Made by a program: the position numbers and the translations under genes. From positions 186,001 to 250,000 of the forward strand of contig JACCEK010000001.1 in NCBI GenBank assembly GCA_020112395.1: a stretch of DNA of 64,000 bases. The letters are read 5' to 3'. Below the pieces are notes generated by a model, which saw nothing but the letters and a program-made list of their open reading frames with translations, searched no databases and was not told where the DNA came from. Positions 52,808-62,143 of the stretch are shown one piece after another; positions within the stretch are counted from its first letter, which is position 1; every line of letters begins with the position of its first letter. This DNA is from Aerococcaceae bacterium DSM 111021 (GTDB taxonomy: Bacteria; Bacillota; Bacilli; Lactobacillales; Aerococcaceae).

Positions 52808-55800
52808 ATGAGCAATTTTATTTTAGTGCCAGCACAAGATTCTTCGTTCTTGTTAAAGGAAGCACATAATTTTCTAGGTATAACCAATTTAGAAGCGGTG
52901 AAACAATACGATGTTTTTGAGACAACTGACGATATCGATCTTAACTTAGTATTGCCTTTGTTTGATGAAGGGGTTATTTATTCAAATTTAGATGAATTCC
53001 AAACATCATCAAGCTTACGTTACCGCCAAGTTCTTGGTCAGTATGACGAAATAGAAGAGATGACAAATCGTATCATTCAAAACATTAAGGGCCATGACTT
53101 AACATTACACCACTCAAAAATTATTCAATTATCAGGCGTTAGTTCTGATGAATTTGAATTATTTAAAACTTACTTTGTTAATGAAACAGAAATCGAATTA
53201 GTTTCATTTGAAGAGTTAAACTTTGATATGGGGATAAGCCAAGGTTTAGACTTACATGTAGTAGATAATTTTAATGAATTGGACGATGAAGGATTAAACG
53301 AGTTACTAAAAAATTATTCAATGGATCTATCTGATATTAAAGTAGTTCAGGATTACTTTAAATCAGAAGGTGAAAGACCTACGATATTCCAGTTAAAGGT
53401 AATAGATACTTATTGGTCAGATCATTGTCGACATACAACTTTTATGACTGAATTACAAAATATCTCTGTTTCTGAAGGGAAATATCAAGAGGCTATTGAG
53501 CAAACAATCGCAAGATATAATGATGTTCGCCAGTCTGTTTATGCAGATCGACCAAAGATGAAAGCAATCACTTTGATGGATCTGGCCACAATTAACGCAA
53601 AACATGCCAAACAACTTGGTTTGCTTGATAATTTAGATGAATCAGACGAAGTAAATGCATGTTGTGTGCGCATAAAAGTGGATGTAGAAGGTAAGGATGA
53701 GGATTACTTACTTTACTTCAAGAATGAAACGCATAATCATCCAACAGAGATTGAACCATTTGGAGGGGCAGCGACATGTATTGGTGGTGGAATTCGTGAT
53801 CCATTATCTGGACGTAGTTTTGTACATCAAGCAATGCGTATTACAGGGGCAAAAAACCCACTGACTTATTTTGATGAGACACGTGATGGCAAATTACCTC
53901 AACGAATCATTAGTCAGCGTGCAGCTCAAGGATATAGTGATTACGCCAACCAAATTGGACAAGCAAGTGGTTATGTACGTGAATATTACCATGATGGCTT
54001 TGAAGCTAAACGAATGGAATTAGGTGCTTTAGTAGCAGCAGCGCCCATTGACAATGTAGTACGAATTAAACCCGACCCAACTGATGCGATTATTTTACTT
54101 GGTGGACGTACTGGGCGTGACGGTTTAGGTGCTGCAGTAGGTTCATCAATGGTTCAAACTGAAAAATCTATCGAATTACAAGGTGCTGAAGTTCAAAAAG
54201 GTAGCCCAACAATTGAACGAAAGATTATCCGATTATTTAGAAACAGTGAAGCAACTCGTTTAATTAAAAAATCAAATGATTTTGGAGCAGGTGGTGTATC
54301 TGTTGCGATTGGTGAGTTGGCTGATGGATTAATTATCGATTTAGATAAAGTTCCAACTAAGTACCCTGGTATGGATCCAAGTGAAATTGCTTTATCCGAA
54401 TCACAAGAGCGAATGGCAGTCGTAGTAGCTCAATCAGATATTGATAAGTTTATAGCTTTATCTGAATCTGAAGATATAGAAGCGACAGTGGTTGCAGAAG
54501 TGACTGACTCTGACTACATGGTTATGCAATATAACGGAGAAGAAGTGCTTAGACTTAAGCGTTCATTCTTGGATTCTAACGGAGGCGTTAAAGTAGCCGA
54601 CGCAAAAATTAACTTCTCAGACATTGAAGATTACTTTACTGATTCGCGAGATATTATAGATCAATTACAAGATGTAAATAATACCAGTCAAAAAGGATTA
54701 GCACAAAATTTTGACTTCACGATAGGGAAGAATACCGTGTTAGCTCCTTTAGGAGGCGTGAATCAAATAACTCCACAAGAAGGTATGGTCGCTAAAATAC
54801 CAGTGTTAGGACAGGATACGTCGACCGTTTCAGTTATGACCGTATCATTTAAACCTACATTGGCACAGATATCTCCATTTCACGGAGCATACTATGCAGT
54901 AGCGAATTCGATTGCAAAAGCTGTAGCTCTTGGTGTATCTTATCAAGATGTGCGTTTAACTTTCCAAGAATTTTTCGAGCGTATGATTGATTCAGAGAAC
55001 TGGGGTAAACCGACAGGTGCTTTACTTGGTGCATTTAATTTGATGGAACAACTTGGTTTAGCTGCAATTGGTGGTAAAGACAGTATGAGTGGAACGTTTG
55101 AGGACTTACAAGTACCTCCTTCTTTAGTTAGTTTTGCTGTCGCAACGACTGATGTAAGCAAGGTCAATTCACGTGAACTCAAAGCAACGGATTCTAAAGT
55201 ATTATTATTAGAGGCAAAGCTAAATCAAGATGACTTAGTAAATACGAATGAATTAAAAGACCTATTCCAGACAATTACGAACTTAATTAATCAAGGTGAA
55301 GTAAGGTCTATTTCAACAACCGATAATAAAACAATTGAAATGAATCTCATTGAGATGGCATTAGGAAATGATATTGGCTTTGAAATGAATATGGATTATG
55401 CTAATAAAAAATCAGCTCTAGGATTTTTAATTGAAGTAAGTAAAGATACAGAAGTGAATGAATCGCATACTGTGGCTATAACAAATGAAAGTAACTTAGG
55501 CACATTTGAGCAAGCATATGATCTAAATACATTAAAAGAAGCTTATACAGAACCACTAAATGATATTTTTACTGATATTGAATTGGTTGAAGCTCTTCCA
55601 AAGCTACCTGAATTATCTGTACCTAGCGTTTCTTCAGAAGCTAAGGTCTTAATTCCTGTTATGACAGGCGTTCATGGAGAATATGATTTATATGAATCAT
55701 TCAAACGTTACACAAATAACGTTGATTTCTTTATCATTAAAGAAGAGCTAGACTATCAAACATCTATTCGAGAATTTGCTCAAATTATTGAAAATTATGA

Positions 55801-56347
55801 TGTCATTGCATTCCCAGATGGATCGATTATGTCGAACCGTTTTGAATATGGACAAGCTATTGATTTCGTTATTCAAGACTTAAAAGATGAATTAGAAAAC
55901 TTTATTCAATCGAAGCATATTATCGCAATTGGTGCATCATTTGCAGGTTTTGTGAGAAGTGGACTCATTGAATTTGGAAAAGTACAAAAGGGAACGAGCA
56001 TAAAATTCAAGTCAAATCCTTACGATAAATTTGTTTCAACAGTTGTATCTGCGAATATTATTAACGAATCTGACTATGGTCCAATTGGTTCATACTCAAC
56101 TGCTTTAGCGGGCTACACATTGAATATTGAATTGGATGAGAGTCAGTTTGATAAGCAAATTCTATCAAAATATACTTCATTCTTTGAAAATAGTTTAGGT
56201 ATTGATGCGATGACCGATCCAAGCGGACACATTCTAGGTATTAATTCAAATATTGAACGATTTAACTTAGATGGATTCAATAACTTGAATGTGAATGAAT
56301 CTCCGTTTATAGCGAATTTACTAACAAAAATTAATCTTGCGCTTTAA
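52808..56347 (+). CDS. purL: Phosphoribosylformylglycinamidine synthase PurL, large form with degenerate glutaminase
   Basis: This 1179-residue protein is the one-piece FGAM synthase of Streptococcus type, so no purS or purQ is needed. The synthase part is intact: SDHCRHTTF, FKNETHNHPTEIEPFGGAAT, IGGGIRDPLSGRSF and GGKDSMSGTF. The C-terminal glutaminase-like domain (about 955-1179; LIPVMTGVHGEYD) has lost key residues. Where LGICNGFQ should be, AIGASFAG has Gly1042 (GGT at 55931-55933), and the His of the GHSER/PHPER motif is Asn1148 (Glu1150 kept). The GFSxGD oxyanion region is also lost. Ammonia, not glutamine, is the likely nitrogen donor. Confidence 0.93.
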   Translation: MSNFILVPAQDSSFLLKEAHNFLGITNLEAVKQYDVFETTDDIDLNLVLPLFDEGVIYSNLDEFQTSSSLRYRQVLGQYDEIEEMTNRIIQNIKGHDLTLHHSKIIQLSGVSSDEFELFKTYFVNETEIELVSFEELNFDMGISQGLDLHVVDNFNELDDEGLNELLKNYSMDLSDIKVVQDYFKSEGERPTIFQLKVIDTYWSDHCRHTTFMTELQNISVSEGKYQEAIEQTIARYNDVRQSVYADRPKMKAITLMDLATINAKHAKQLGLLDNLDESDEVNACCVRIKVDVEGKDEDYLLYFKNETHNHPTEIEPFGGAATCIGGGIRDPLSGRSFVHQAMRITGAKNPLTYFDETRDGKLPQRIISQRAAQGYSDYANQIGQASGYVREYYHDGFEAKRMELGALVAAAPIDNVVRIKPDPTDAIILLGGRTGRDGLGAAVGSSMVQTEKSIELQGAEVQKGSPTIERKIIRLFRNSEATRLIKKSNDFGAGGVSVAIGELADGLIIDLDKVPTKYPGMDPSEIALSESQERMAVVVAQSDIDKFIALSESEDIEATVVAEVTDSDYMVMQYNGEEVLRLKRSFLDSNGGVKVADAKINFSDIEDYFTDSRDIIDQLQDVNNTSQKGLAQNFDFTIGKNTVLAPLGGVNQITPQEGMVAKIPVLGQDTSTVSVMTVSFKPTLAQISPFHGAYYAVANSIAKAVALGVSYQDVRLTFQEFFERMIDSENWGKPTGALLGAFNLMEQLGLAAIGGKDSMSGTFEDLQVPPSLVSFAVATTDVSKVNSRELKATDSKVLLLEAKLNQDDLVNTNELKDLFQTITNLINQGEVRSISTTDNKTIEMNLIEMALGNDIGFEMNMDYANKKSALGFLIEVSKDTEVNESHTVAITNESNLGTFEQAYDLNTLKEAYTEPLNDIFTDIELVEALPKLPELSVPSVSSEAKVLIPVMTGVHGEYDLYESFKRYTNNVDFFIIKEELDYQTSIREFAQIIENYDVIAFPDGSIMSNRFEYGQAIDFVIQDLKDELENFIQSKHIIAIGASFAGFVRSGLIEFGKVQKGTSIKFKSNPYDKFVSTVVSANIINESDYGPIGSYSTALAGYTLNIELDESQFDKQILSKYTSFFENSLGIDAMTDPSGHILGINSNIERFNLDGFNNLNVNESPFIANLLTKINLAL

Positions 56348-56355
56348 TAGAAATT

Positions 56356-56396
56356 AAAAAAACACTGCCAAGCCATTCGCTTAGCAGTGTTTTTTA
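56356..56396. terminator. Bidirectional terminator after purine operon
   Basis: AAAAAAACACTGC pairs with GCAGTGTTTTTT around a 15-base loop. It is shared with the convergent LacI-type gene. Confidence 0.9.
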
Positions 56397-56413
56397 GTGT
56401 GCTTATTAAAACG

Positions 56414-57403
56414 TTATGTTGAACTTCTAACAATTAGATTTGTCTCAAGGAATATTTGCTTCTCAATTCTGTTATTCTTTTCGATTTTTTCACGCACTAA
56501 TTCTAAAGCTTGAAAACCTAAATCAAAACGAGGTTGATTGACTGTCGTTAAATTAGGACTAACGATATTGGCTAAATCTATATTATCAAAGCCGACTATT
56601 GATATATCAGTTGGGATATTTAAATTATTATTTAATGCTGCTTTTATAGCAGCTGCAGCAAAGATATCAGAACTCGCGAAAATCCCATCTATATCACTAT
56701 TAACGCTCAAATAATAATTAAGTTGTGAATAAGCGATATCATAGTTAATAGTTGAAAAGTACATAATATCATTTTCTGATACATCTAAATTATAATCATT
56801 ACACGCCTTTAGAAAACCTCTTTGCCGTAAGACTGCATAATTGTGATTGAGCGTAGAGGTAACATGGAGAATTTTCTTTCGCCCGGATTTAATTAGAAAC
56901 TTAGTTGCATTATAGGCAGACTTATCATCATCGATACTAACAAAAGATAAATCATTATGAAAAATGTAATCTGAACACATAACAGTCGGTATAATACTAT
57001 TCAATTTTTTGACTGTCTCAGCTTGATCGAATGGAGAAAGTGAGATAATTCCAATCGCATTAATATTCTCAATCAAGGATAAATAATAGTCTATGTCTGA
57101 TGTTGTTGTTTTTGTTCGCGTAAGGACCATCTTGTAATCAGAAAGTTTAGCTGCTTTTTCAATTCCTGATAAAACATCCACATTGAATGGATTTGCATAA
57201 TCAGGTACAAATACAACAATTGTTTTAGATTCTAATTCTTCGATAGCAATTTCATACCCGTTTTCGAATAGAGTTTGAGTAATGATTGTCTTCAAGGGGT
57301 CACTTACATTGCCTTTATTGTTCAGGACCCTTGATACTGTTGCGATAGAAACGCCATGATCATCAGCAATAGACTGTAATGTAGCTGTTTTTCGCTTACT
57401 CAT
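56414..57403 (-). CDS. LacI-family transcriptional regulator
   Basis: This 329-residue regulator has a LacI-type helix-turn-helix (residues 7-27; LQSIADDHGVSIATVSRVLN) and hinge, then a periplasmic-binding-protein-like ligand domain (VVFVPDYANPFNVDVLSGI, SIVGFDNIDLANIVSPNLT). It should repress the divergent sugar operon and itself. I placed the start at the ATG 4 bases after GGGGTGA. Its probable operators are palindromes containing TGTAAA/TTTACA between the two genes. The effector sugar is unknown. Confidence 0.9.
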   Translation of the reverse strand: MSKRKTATLQSIADDHGVSIATVSRVLNNKGNVSDPLKTIITQTLFENGYEIAIEELESKTIVVFVPDYANPFNVDVLSGIEKAAKLSDYKMVLTRTKTTTSDIDYYLSLIENINAIGIISLSPFDQAETVKKLNSIIPTVMCSDYIFHNDLSFVSIDDDKSAYNATKFLIKSGRKKILHVTSTLNHNYAVLRQRGFLKACNDYNLDVSENDIMYFSTINYDIAYSQLNYYLSVNSDIDGIFASSDIFAAAAIKAALNNNLNIPTDISIVGFDNIDLANIVSPNLTTVNQPRFDLGFQALELVREKIEKNNRIEKQIFLETNLIVRSST

Positions 57404-57428
57404 AGATTCACCCCTCATTTTTTAATAG

Positions 57429-57457
57429 AGCATATCACACAAAATAAATAATGTAAA
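57429..57457 (-). promoter_or_regulatory. Promoter of LacI-type regulator gene
   Basis: On the minus strand TTTACA (57452-57457) and TATGCT (57429-57434) are 17 bases apart. The -35 lies inside the upstream operator palindrome, which implies autorepression. Confidence 0.65.
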
Positions 57458-57465
57458 ATTTACAT
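57451..57465. promoter_or_regulatory. LacI-type operator 1
   Basis: ATGTAAAATTTACAT is a perfect 7-bp inverted repeat around one A. It covers the -35 of the regulator's own promoter. Confidence 0.65.
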
Positions 57466-57476
57466 GGATGAAAACA

Positions 57477-57505
57477 TTGATTATTAATAAGGCTATTAAT
57501 ATAAT
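57477..57505 (+). promoter_or_regulatory. Promoter of sugar operon
   Basis: TTGATT (57477-57482), 17-base spacer, TATAAT (57500-57505). It lies between the two operators. Confidence 0.75.
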
Positions 57506-57516
57506 AAAGGAAACAC

Positions 57517-57542
57517 TTACATTAAATATGTAAAGTTTACAG
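57517..57542. promoter_or_regulatory. LacI-type operator 2 (two overlapping palindromes)
   Basis: TTACATTAAATATGTAA (57517-57533) and ATGTAAAGTTTACAG (57528-57542) overlap. They sit just after the predicted transcription start of the sugar operon, a typical place for LacI-type repression. Confidence 0.6.
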
Positions 57543-57555
57543 GAAGGGGGATGGC

Positions 57556-58653
57556 ATGAAAGATTTAAACGTAGCTGTTATCGGAATAGGTTTTCTTGGA
57601 ATACAACATATTGAAGCTATACGACGACTTCCTAATACAAAGGTTGTTGCCATTGTAGGACGCGATTTAAAAAAGACAGAACGTCAAGCAAACGAATTAG
57701 GTGTTGATTGGGCATTTAATTCTGTTTCAGATTTATTGAATTCAGATTTAGACATTGATATTGTTCATAATTGCACACCAAATGGCCTTCATTATTCTAT
57801 TAACAAACAATTAATCGAAGCAAGTATTCACGTTTTCGGAGAAAAACCATTTACTAAAAATGCAACCGAATCTATGGAATTAGTAGAATTAGCTAAAAGG
57901 CATGATATTAAGGGTGGTATTAACTTTAATTATCGTCAAAATATCATGGTAACTGAGATGAGAGAGCAAGTAAAACAACGGATTATTGGGAATCCTTGGT
58001 TTGTTCATGTGGAATACTTACAAGATTGGTTACTTTATCAAGAGGATTATAATTGGCGAATGGATCCTGAGATGGGTGGAGAATCCAGGGCAATTGGTGA
58101 TATTGGCTCTCATTGTTTTGATACTATCCAACATATACTTGGAGAACGCATTATAGAAGTCGAAGTGAAAAATCTACGCAAATTTGATCAACGGTTTGAG
58201 AATGGACAGACACATAATATATCAAACGAAGATGTTTCGATTATTTTCGCAACTTTTGAAAGCGGTTTAAAAGGATTGATCCGCTTATCACAAGTCACAT
58301 CAGGGAAGAAAAATGAATTTAAAATATCTGTAGAGGGGGATAAACAGACGTTAGAGTGGAATCAAGAAAAACCAGATAAATTATGGATTGGGAATAGAGA
58401 TATTGGTAATACAGAGATTTATGCATCTGAACAGTATTTAACTGATACTGCAAAAGATGTAGCGATCTTGCCGAATGGTCATCCTGTCGGCTGGCATGAT
58501 GCTTTGACGCAAGGTATACGCAATTTTTACGAAGATATAAGAACAAATACTAACTCGGACTATGTAAATTTTGAACAAGCACATTATATTATGAAAATTA
58601 TAGATGCATGTATATTGAGTGATATAGAAGGTAAAGCAGCTAAAGTCAATTAA
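57556..58653 (+). CDS. Gfo/Idh/MocA-family oxidoreductase
   Basis: This 365-residue NAD(P)-dependent dehydrogenase is typical of sugar and inositol catabolism. The Rossmann motif VIGIGFLGIQHIEAI (8-22) and FGEKPFT (94-100) are clear, and GDIGSHCFDTIQHI carries the catalytic region's Asp and His. It is the first gene of an operon with a sugar ABC importer and a sugar isomerase, so its substrate is likely the imported sugar or polyol. The start ATG follows GGAAGGGGGATGGC. Confidence 0.9.
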   Translation: MKDLNVAVIGIGFLGIQHIEAIRRLPNTKVVAIVGRDLKKTERQANELGVDWAFNSVSDLLNSDLDIDIVHNCTPNGLHYSINKQLIEASIHVFGEKPFTKNATESMELVELAKRHDIKGGINFNYRQNIMVTEMREQVKQRIIGNPWFVHVEYLQDWLLYQEDYNWRMDPEMGGESRAIGDIGSHCFDTIQHILGERIIEVEVKNLRKFDQRFENGQTHNISNEDVSIIFATFESGLKGLIRLSQVTSGKKNEFKISVEGDKQTLEWNQEKPDKLWIGNRDIGNTEIYASEQYLTDTAKDVAILPNGHPVGWHDALTQGIRNFYEDIRTNTNSDYVNFEQAHYIMKIIDACILSDIEGKAAKVN

Positions 58654-58668
58654 AAGGGAGTAAATAAA

Positions 58669-59628
58669 ATGAAAAACTTAAAAAAACTGCTCGTTATAAT
58701 GGCAACTTTGTTTATAAGCATAGCTGGGATAAATATCGCATCATTAACTCAAGTTCAAGCACAAGATGAACCAGGTGAATTAGCTATTATAATACCTGGA
58801 GCAGAGCATGGTTGGTTGGCAGGAGTCGCATATTTTGCTGAATTAAAAGCTGAAGAATTAGGTATCGAAAACTACCGTATTTTAACAAGTTCTAACGTTA
58901 ATGAACAAGCTTCTCAAATTGATGAAGTACTTGCTCAAGAAGTCGGTGCAGTTGTATTACTACCACATACAGATGAATTATCTTTATCTGCTCAAAAACT
59001 AGTTGATGCAGATATACCTTTGATTGTTTTTGATCGTCGTGTTGATGTTGACTATACGGCTTATGTTGCTGGAAGTAATCCAGAAATTGGTGAAGTAACA
59101 GCAGAACTACTAGGAGAAGAATTAGAAGGATCAGGTAAAATCGCTGTATTAAACAACCCAAGTGCTGGGTCTGTAAGTTATGAGCGTGTAGATGCATTTA
59201 AAGCAGTTATGGAAGAGAATTATGCTGATATTGAATTAGTCGATATGACAGTTGAAAACTTTACTCAAGAAGCTGGACTAAGTGTGGCAACGGATATGTT
59301 AGTAGCTAATCCTGAATTAGATGCGATCTTCTCTATTGATGATGAGTCATCATTAGGAATTCTGCAAGCTATTAAAGACGCTGGTCGTGAAGATATTCAA
59401 TTCTTATCTGGAGCTGGTGGCTCACAAGCATACTTCCAACAAATAGCTGATAGTGAAGACATCAATTTATTTACAGCAACTTACTCACCATCTATGATTG
59501 GTGATGCAGTTGAAGAAGCTTGGAAAGTATTAAATGGTGAAGACGTTGAGCAAGATCAAATTGTATCACCTACAATTGTAAATAGTGATAATGTTGATGA
59601 ATTCCTAGATGAAAACTCTCCGTATTAA
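58669..59628 (+). CDS. Sugar ABC transporter substrate-binding protein (RbsB-like)
   Basis: This 319-residue sugar-binding protein has the ribose/galactose-type fold (LAIIIPGAEHGWLAGVAYF, VVLLPHTDELSLSAQ, VFDRRVD, AIFSIDDESSLGILQAI). The signal peptide (1-32) ends with VQAQ-DE and has no lipobox. There is no cysteine anywhere in the protein. It is therefore either released after signal peptidase I cleavage or kept by an uncleaved helix. Gram-positive importers normally use a lipoprotein here. It lies between the oxidoreductase and ATPase genes. Confidence 0.9.
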   Translation: MKNLKKLLVIMATLFISIAGINIASLTQVQAQDEPGELAIIIPGAEHGWLAGVAYFAELKAEELGIENYRILTSSNVNEQASQIDEVLAQEVGAVVLLPHTDELSLSAQKLVDADIPLIVFDRRVDVDYTAYVAGSNPEIGEVTAELLGEELEGSGKIAVLNNPSAGSVSYERVDAFKAVMEENYADIELVDMTVENFTQEAGLSVATDMLVANPELDAIFSIDDESSLGILQAIKDAGREDIQFLSGAGGSQAYFQQIADSEDINLFTATYSPSMIGDAVEEAWKVLNGEDVEQDQIVSPTIVNSDNVDEFLDENSPY

Positions 59629-59647
59629 GATATAAAGGAATGATTGT

Positions 59648-61132
59648 ATGAATCCTGTTGCAGAAATGAAAGAAATTACCAAGTCATTTGGTAATAATCA
59701 TGTTTTGAAAAAAGTAGATTTTACATTAATGCCAGGATCCATCCATGCGCTTCTCGGAGAAAATGGTACTGGAAAAACGACACTTATGAATATCCTTGGG
59801 AATATTATTTCCAAGGATTCTGGTTCAATTAAACTCTTTGGATCCGCATATGATGAGACTAAAGTAAAAAAACAAGTCGCTTTTATTCATCAAGAACTCT
59901 CTTTAATTAATGATTTGACGGTCTTTGAAAATGTCTATTTAGGCCGAGAATTAAAGAAAGGACTCTTTTTAGATAAGAAAGCTATGAAAGAAGAAACAGA
60001 AAAATATATAGACATGTTAGATGTTGATTTAGAAGCAAACCAATTAGTTTCTACTTTGAATCCTGCATTAAAACAAATTACTGAAATACTTAGAGCTGTT
60101 ATGCAACAAGCAAAAATTATTATTATGGACGAACCAACGTCGTCGCTGACAGATGTTGAAATTGATCATGTGTTTAATGTTATCCAAAATTTAAAAAAGA
60201 ATGGCGTAAGTATTATCTTTATCTCACATAAATTGAATGAAGTGTTAACAATATGTGACGCCTACACAATTATGCGAGATGGTCTTGTTGTTGCGACTGG
60301 AGATGTAACGGATGAACTTACTGAAGCTCATTTAAGTAGTCATATGGTAGGGAAAGAATTAAGTACTGAAACGATATATAAACAAAGAACTATTGGTAAT
60401 ACAGTTTTGGAATTATCCGAGTTGACGAAAGACAGACAATTTAAAAATGTTAATATGTCGCTTAAAAAAGGGGAAATTTTAGGGGTTACGGGGTTACTAG
60501 GTGATGGACGAAGTGAATTGTTTATGTCCGTTGTTGGAGCTAATACGCCTTATTACGGTACGATTCGAGTCAATGAGAAGGTAGTTACAATAAATAATAC
60601 AACTCAGGCGATGAAAAATAAAATTACCTATGTACCAAAAAATCGAAAAGAGAATGGTATTGTCTCTGACTTAAGTATAAAAGAAAATATGACCTTGTCT
60701 ATTTTGAAGAACTTTTACAAAAATGGACTTTTAAATAGTAAAGCGATTCATGATCATAATGAAAACTACATTAATGAGTTATTTATTAAAGTATCAGATA
60801 CAGATGATCTAATCACCACTTTATCGGGAGGGAATCAGCAAAAGGTCGTTCTTGCTAAGGCGCTTGGGAGTCAACCAGATATTGTCATATTAGACAATCC
60901 GACTCAAGGGGTGGATGTTGGAGCGAAACTAGAAATTTATACGTTGATAATGAAACTTGCTGCTGAAGGTATTAGTTTTATTATACTTTCAAGTGAATTT
61001 CCAGAATTGTATAACTTGTGTGACCGTGTATACGTGATGTTTCATGGGAGAGTAAAACATGAATTCAATCGAGAAGCGTTAAATGAGGAAGATATAATGC
61101 TAATTGCGACAGGAGGTTCAATAAATGAATGA
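59648..61132 (+). CDS. Sugar ABC transporter ATP-binding protein (RbsA-like)
   Basis: This 494-residue protein has two ABC ATPase modules, as in RbsA/MglA. The first has Walker A GENGTGKTT (38-46), a divergent signature around LNPALKQITEILRA, and Walker B IIIMDEPTSSLTD. The second has a degenerate P-loop, GLLGDGRSE, with a canonical signature LSGGNQQKVVLAKAL and VILDNPTQGVDVG. That split is normal for the family. The stop overlaps the permease start by 8 bases. Confidence 0.93.
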   Translation: MNPVAEMKEITKSFGNNHVLKKVDFTLMPGSIHALLGENGTGKTTLMNILGNIISKDSGSIKLFGSAYDETKVKKQVAFIHQELSLINDLTVFENVYLGRELKKGLFLDKKAMKEETEKYIDMLDVDLEANQLVSTLNPALKQITEILRAVMQQAKIIIMDEPTSSLTDVEIDHVFNVIQNLKKNGVSIIFISHKLNEVLTICDAYTIMRDGLVVATGDVTDELTEAHLSSHMVGKELSTETIYKQRTIGNTVLELSELTKDRQFKNVNMSLKKGEILGVTGLLGDGRSELFMSVVGANTPYYGTIRVNEKVVTINNTTQAMKNKITYVPKNRKENGIVSDLSIKENMTLSILKNFYKNGLLNSKAIHDHNENYINELFIKVSDTDDLITTLSGGNQQKVVLAKALGSQPDIVILDNPTQGVDVGAKLEIYTLIMKLAAEGISFIILSSEFPELYNLCDRVYVMFHGRVKHEFNREALNEEDIMLIATGGSINE

Positions 61133-62135
61133 GATTAAAACTCGTGATGATATAAGAGGCAATCAAACAACTTCGACAATGGACAAAATTAAAACAATTT
61201 TTGCGAACCATAGTGCAGCAATAGCATTGTTATTTATTATTATTATTGGAATCATTCTAAGAGGTGATGTGTTTTTTACCTATAGTAATTTGATGAATAT
61301 TTTAATGAACAATTCATTTATTGGCATTATATCCTTAGGGATGACTTTAATTATACTGACTGGAAATATTGATTTAGCTGTAGGGTCTCAACTAGCCTTA
61401 TCTGGGTTATTTGCGGTAACTTTGTTAAACAATACAGAAAGTGTATTCATAGCAATCTTTGGTGCAATCTTAGTAGGGGCAGTAACTGGTGGACTATCTG
61501 GTATGGCTGTATCTTACTTCAACATACCATCTTTTATAGTCACTTTAGGAACCATGCAAATTTATCGATCATTTGCTCAGTACTTTTACAATGGTGGAGG
61601 AGTGATGGCAACTTCAAATAATTCTGAACACTTCACGAATATTTCGAATTTCCGCCTGTTTGGAGAAATACCTATGCCGATTGTATATTGGATTATTATT
61701 AGTATCTTAATGATGGTTTTTGTACGGAAAACGGCATTCGGTCGACACATCTTTGCTGTAGGAAGTAATGAACGTGCGACATTCTTATCATCGGTAAATA
61801 TTCATCGAATTAAAATAGGTGTGTTTATCATGTCTGGGGTACTCGTTGCCATTGCTGGTGTTTTAGAAGCATCTCGTTTAGGAAGTATGAACTCTGCTTC
61901 ATCGGGCCGTTCTTACGAAATGGATGCAATAGCGGCTGTTGTAATAGGTGGAACCGCAATGAACGGTGGACGTGGAAGTATCATTGGAACAGTTTTTGGT
62001 ACATTGACTATTGGTATTATTAACAATTTGATGAATCTATTAGGAGTCCCTTCATTTTTAGTTGGAGCGATTAAAGGGTTTATTATTATTGGCGCAGTGA
62101 TGTTACAAAAAGTAATGTCTAAACATAAAGAGTAG
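61125..62135 (+). CDS. Sugar ABC transporter permease (RbsC-like)
   Basis: This 336-residue membrane permease has about eight to ten helices and the RbsC/XylH signatures, notably LTGNIDLAVGSQLALSG, FNIPSFIVTLGTM and AVGSNERATFLSSVNIHRIK. It forms the channel of the importer encoded by the two preceding genes. A short cytoplasmic N-terminus (1-30) is hydrophilic. It overlaps the ATPase gene and is followed after 8 bases by the isomerase gene. Confidence 0.92.
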   Translation: MNEIKTRDDIRGNQTTSTMDKIKTIFANHSAAIALLFIIIIGIILRGDVFFTYSNLMNILMNNSFIGIISLGMTLIILTGNIDLAVGSQLALSGLFAVTLLNNTESVFIAIFGAILVGAVTGGLSGMAVSYFNIPSFIVTLGTMQIYRSFAQYFYNGGGVMATSNNSEHFTNISNFRLFGEIPMPIVYWIIISILMMVFVRKTAFGRHIFAVGSNERATFLSSVNIHRIKIGVFIMSGVLVAIAGVLEASRLGSMNSASSGRSYEMDAIAAVVIGGTAMNGGRGSIIGTVFGTLTIGIINNLMNLLGVPSFLVGAIKGFIIIGAVMLQKVMSKHKE

Positions 62136-62143
62136 GTGTGTAT

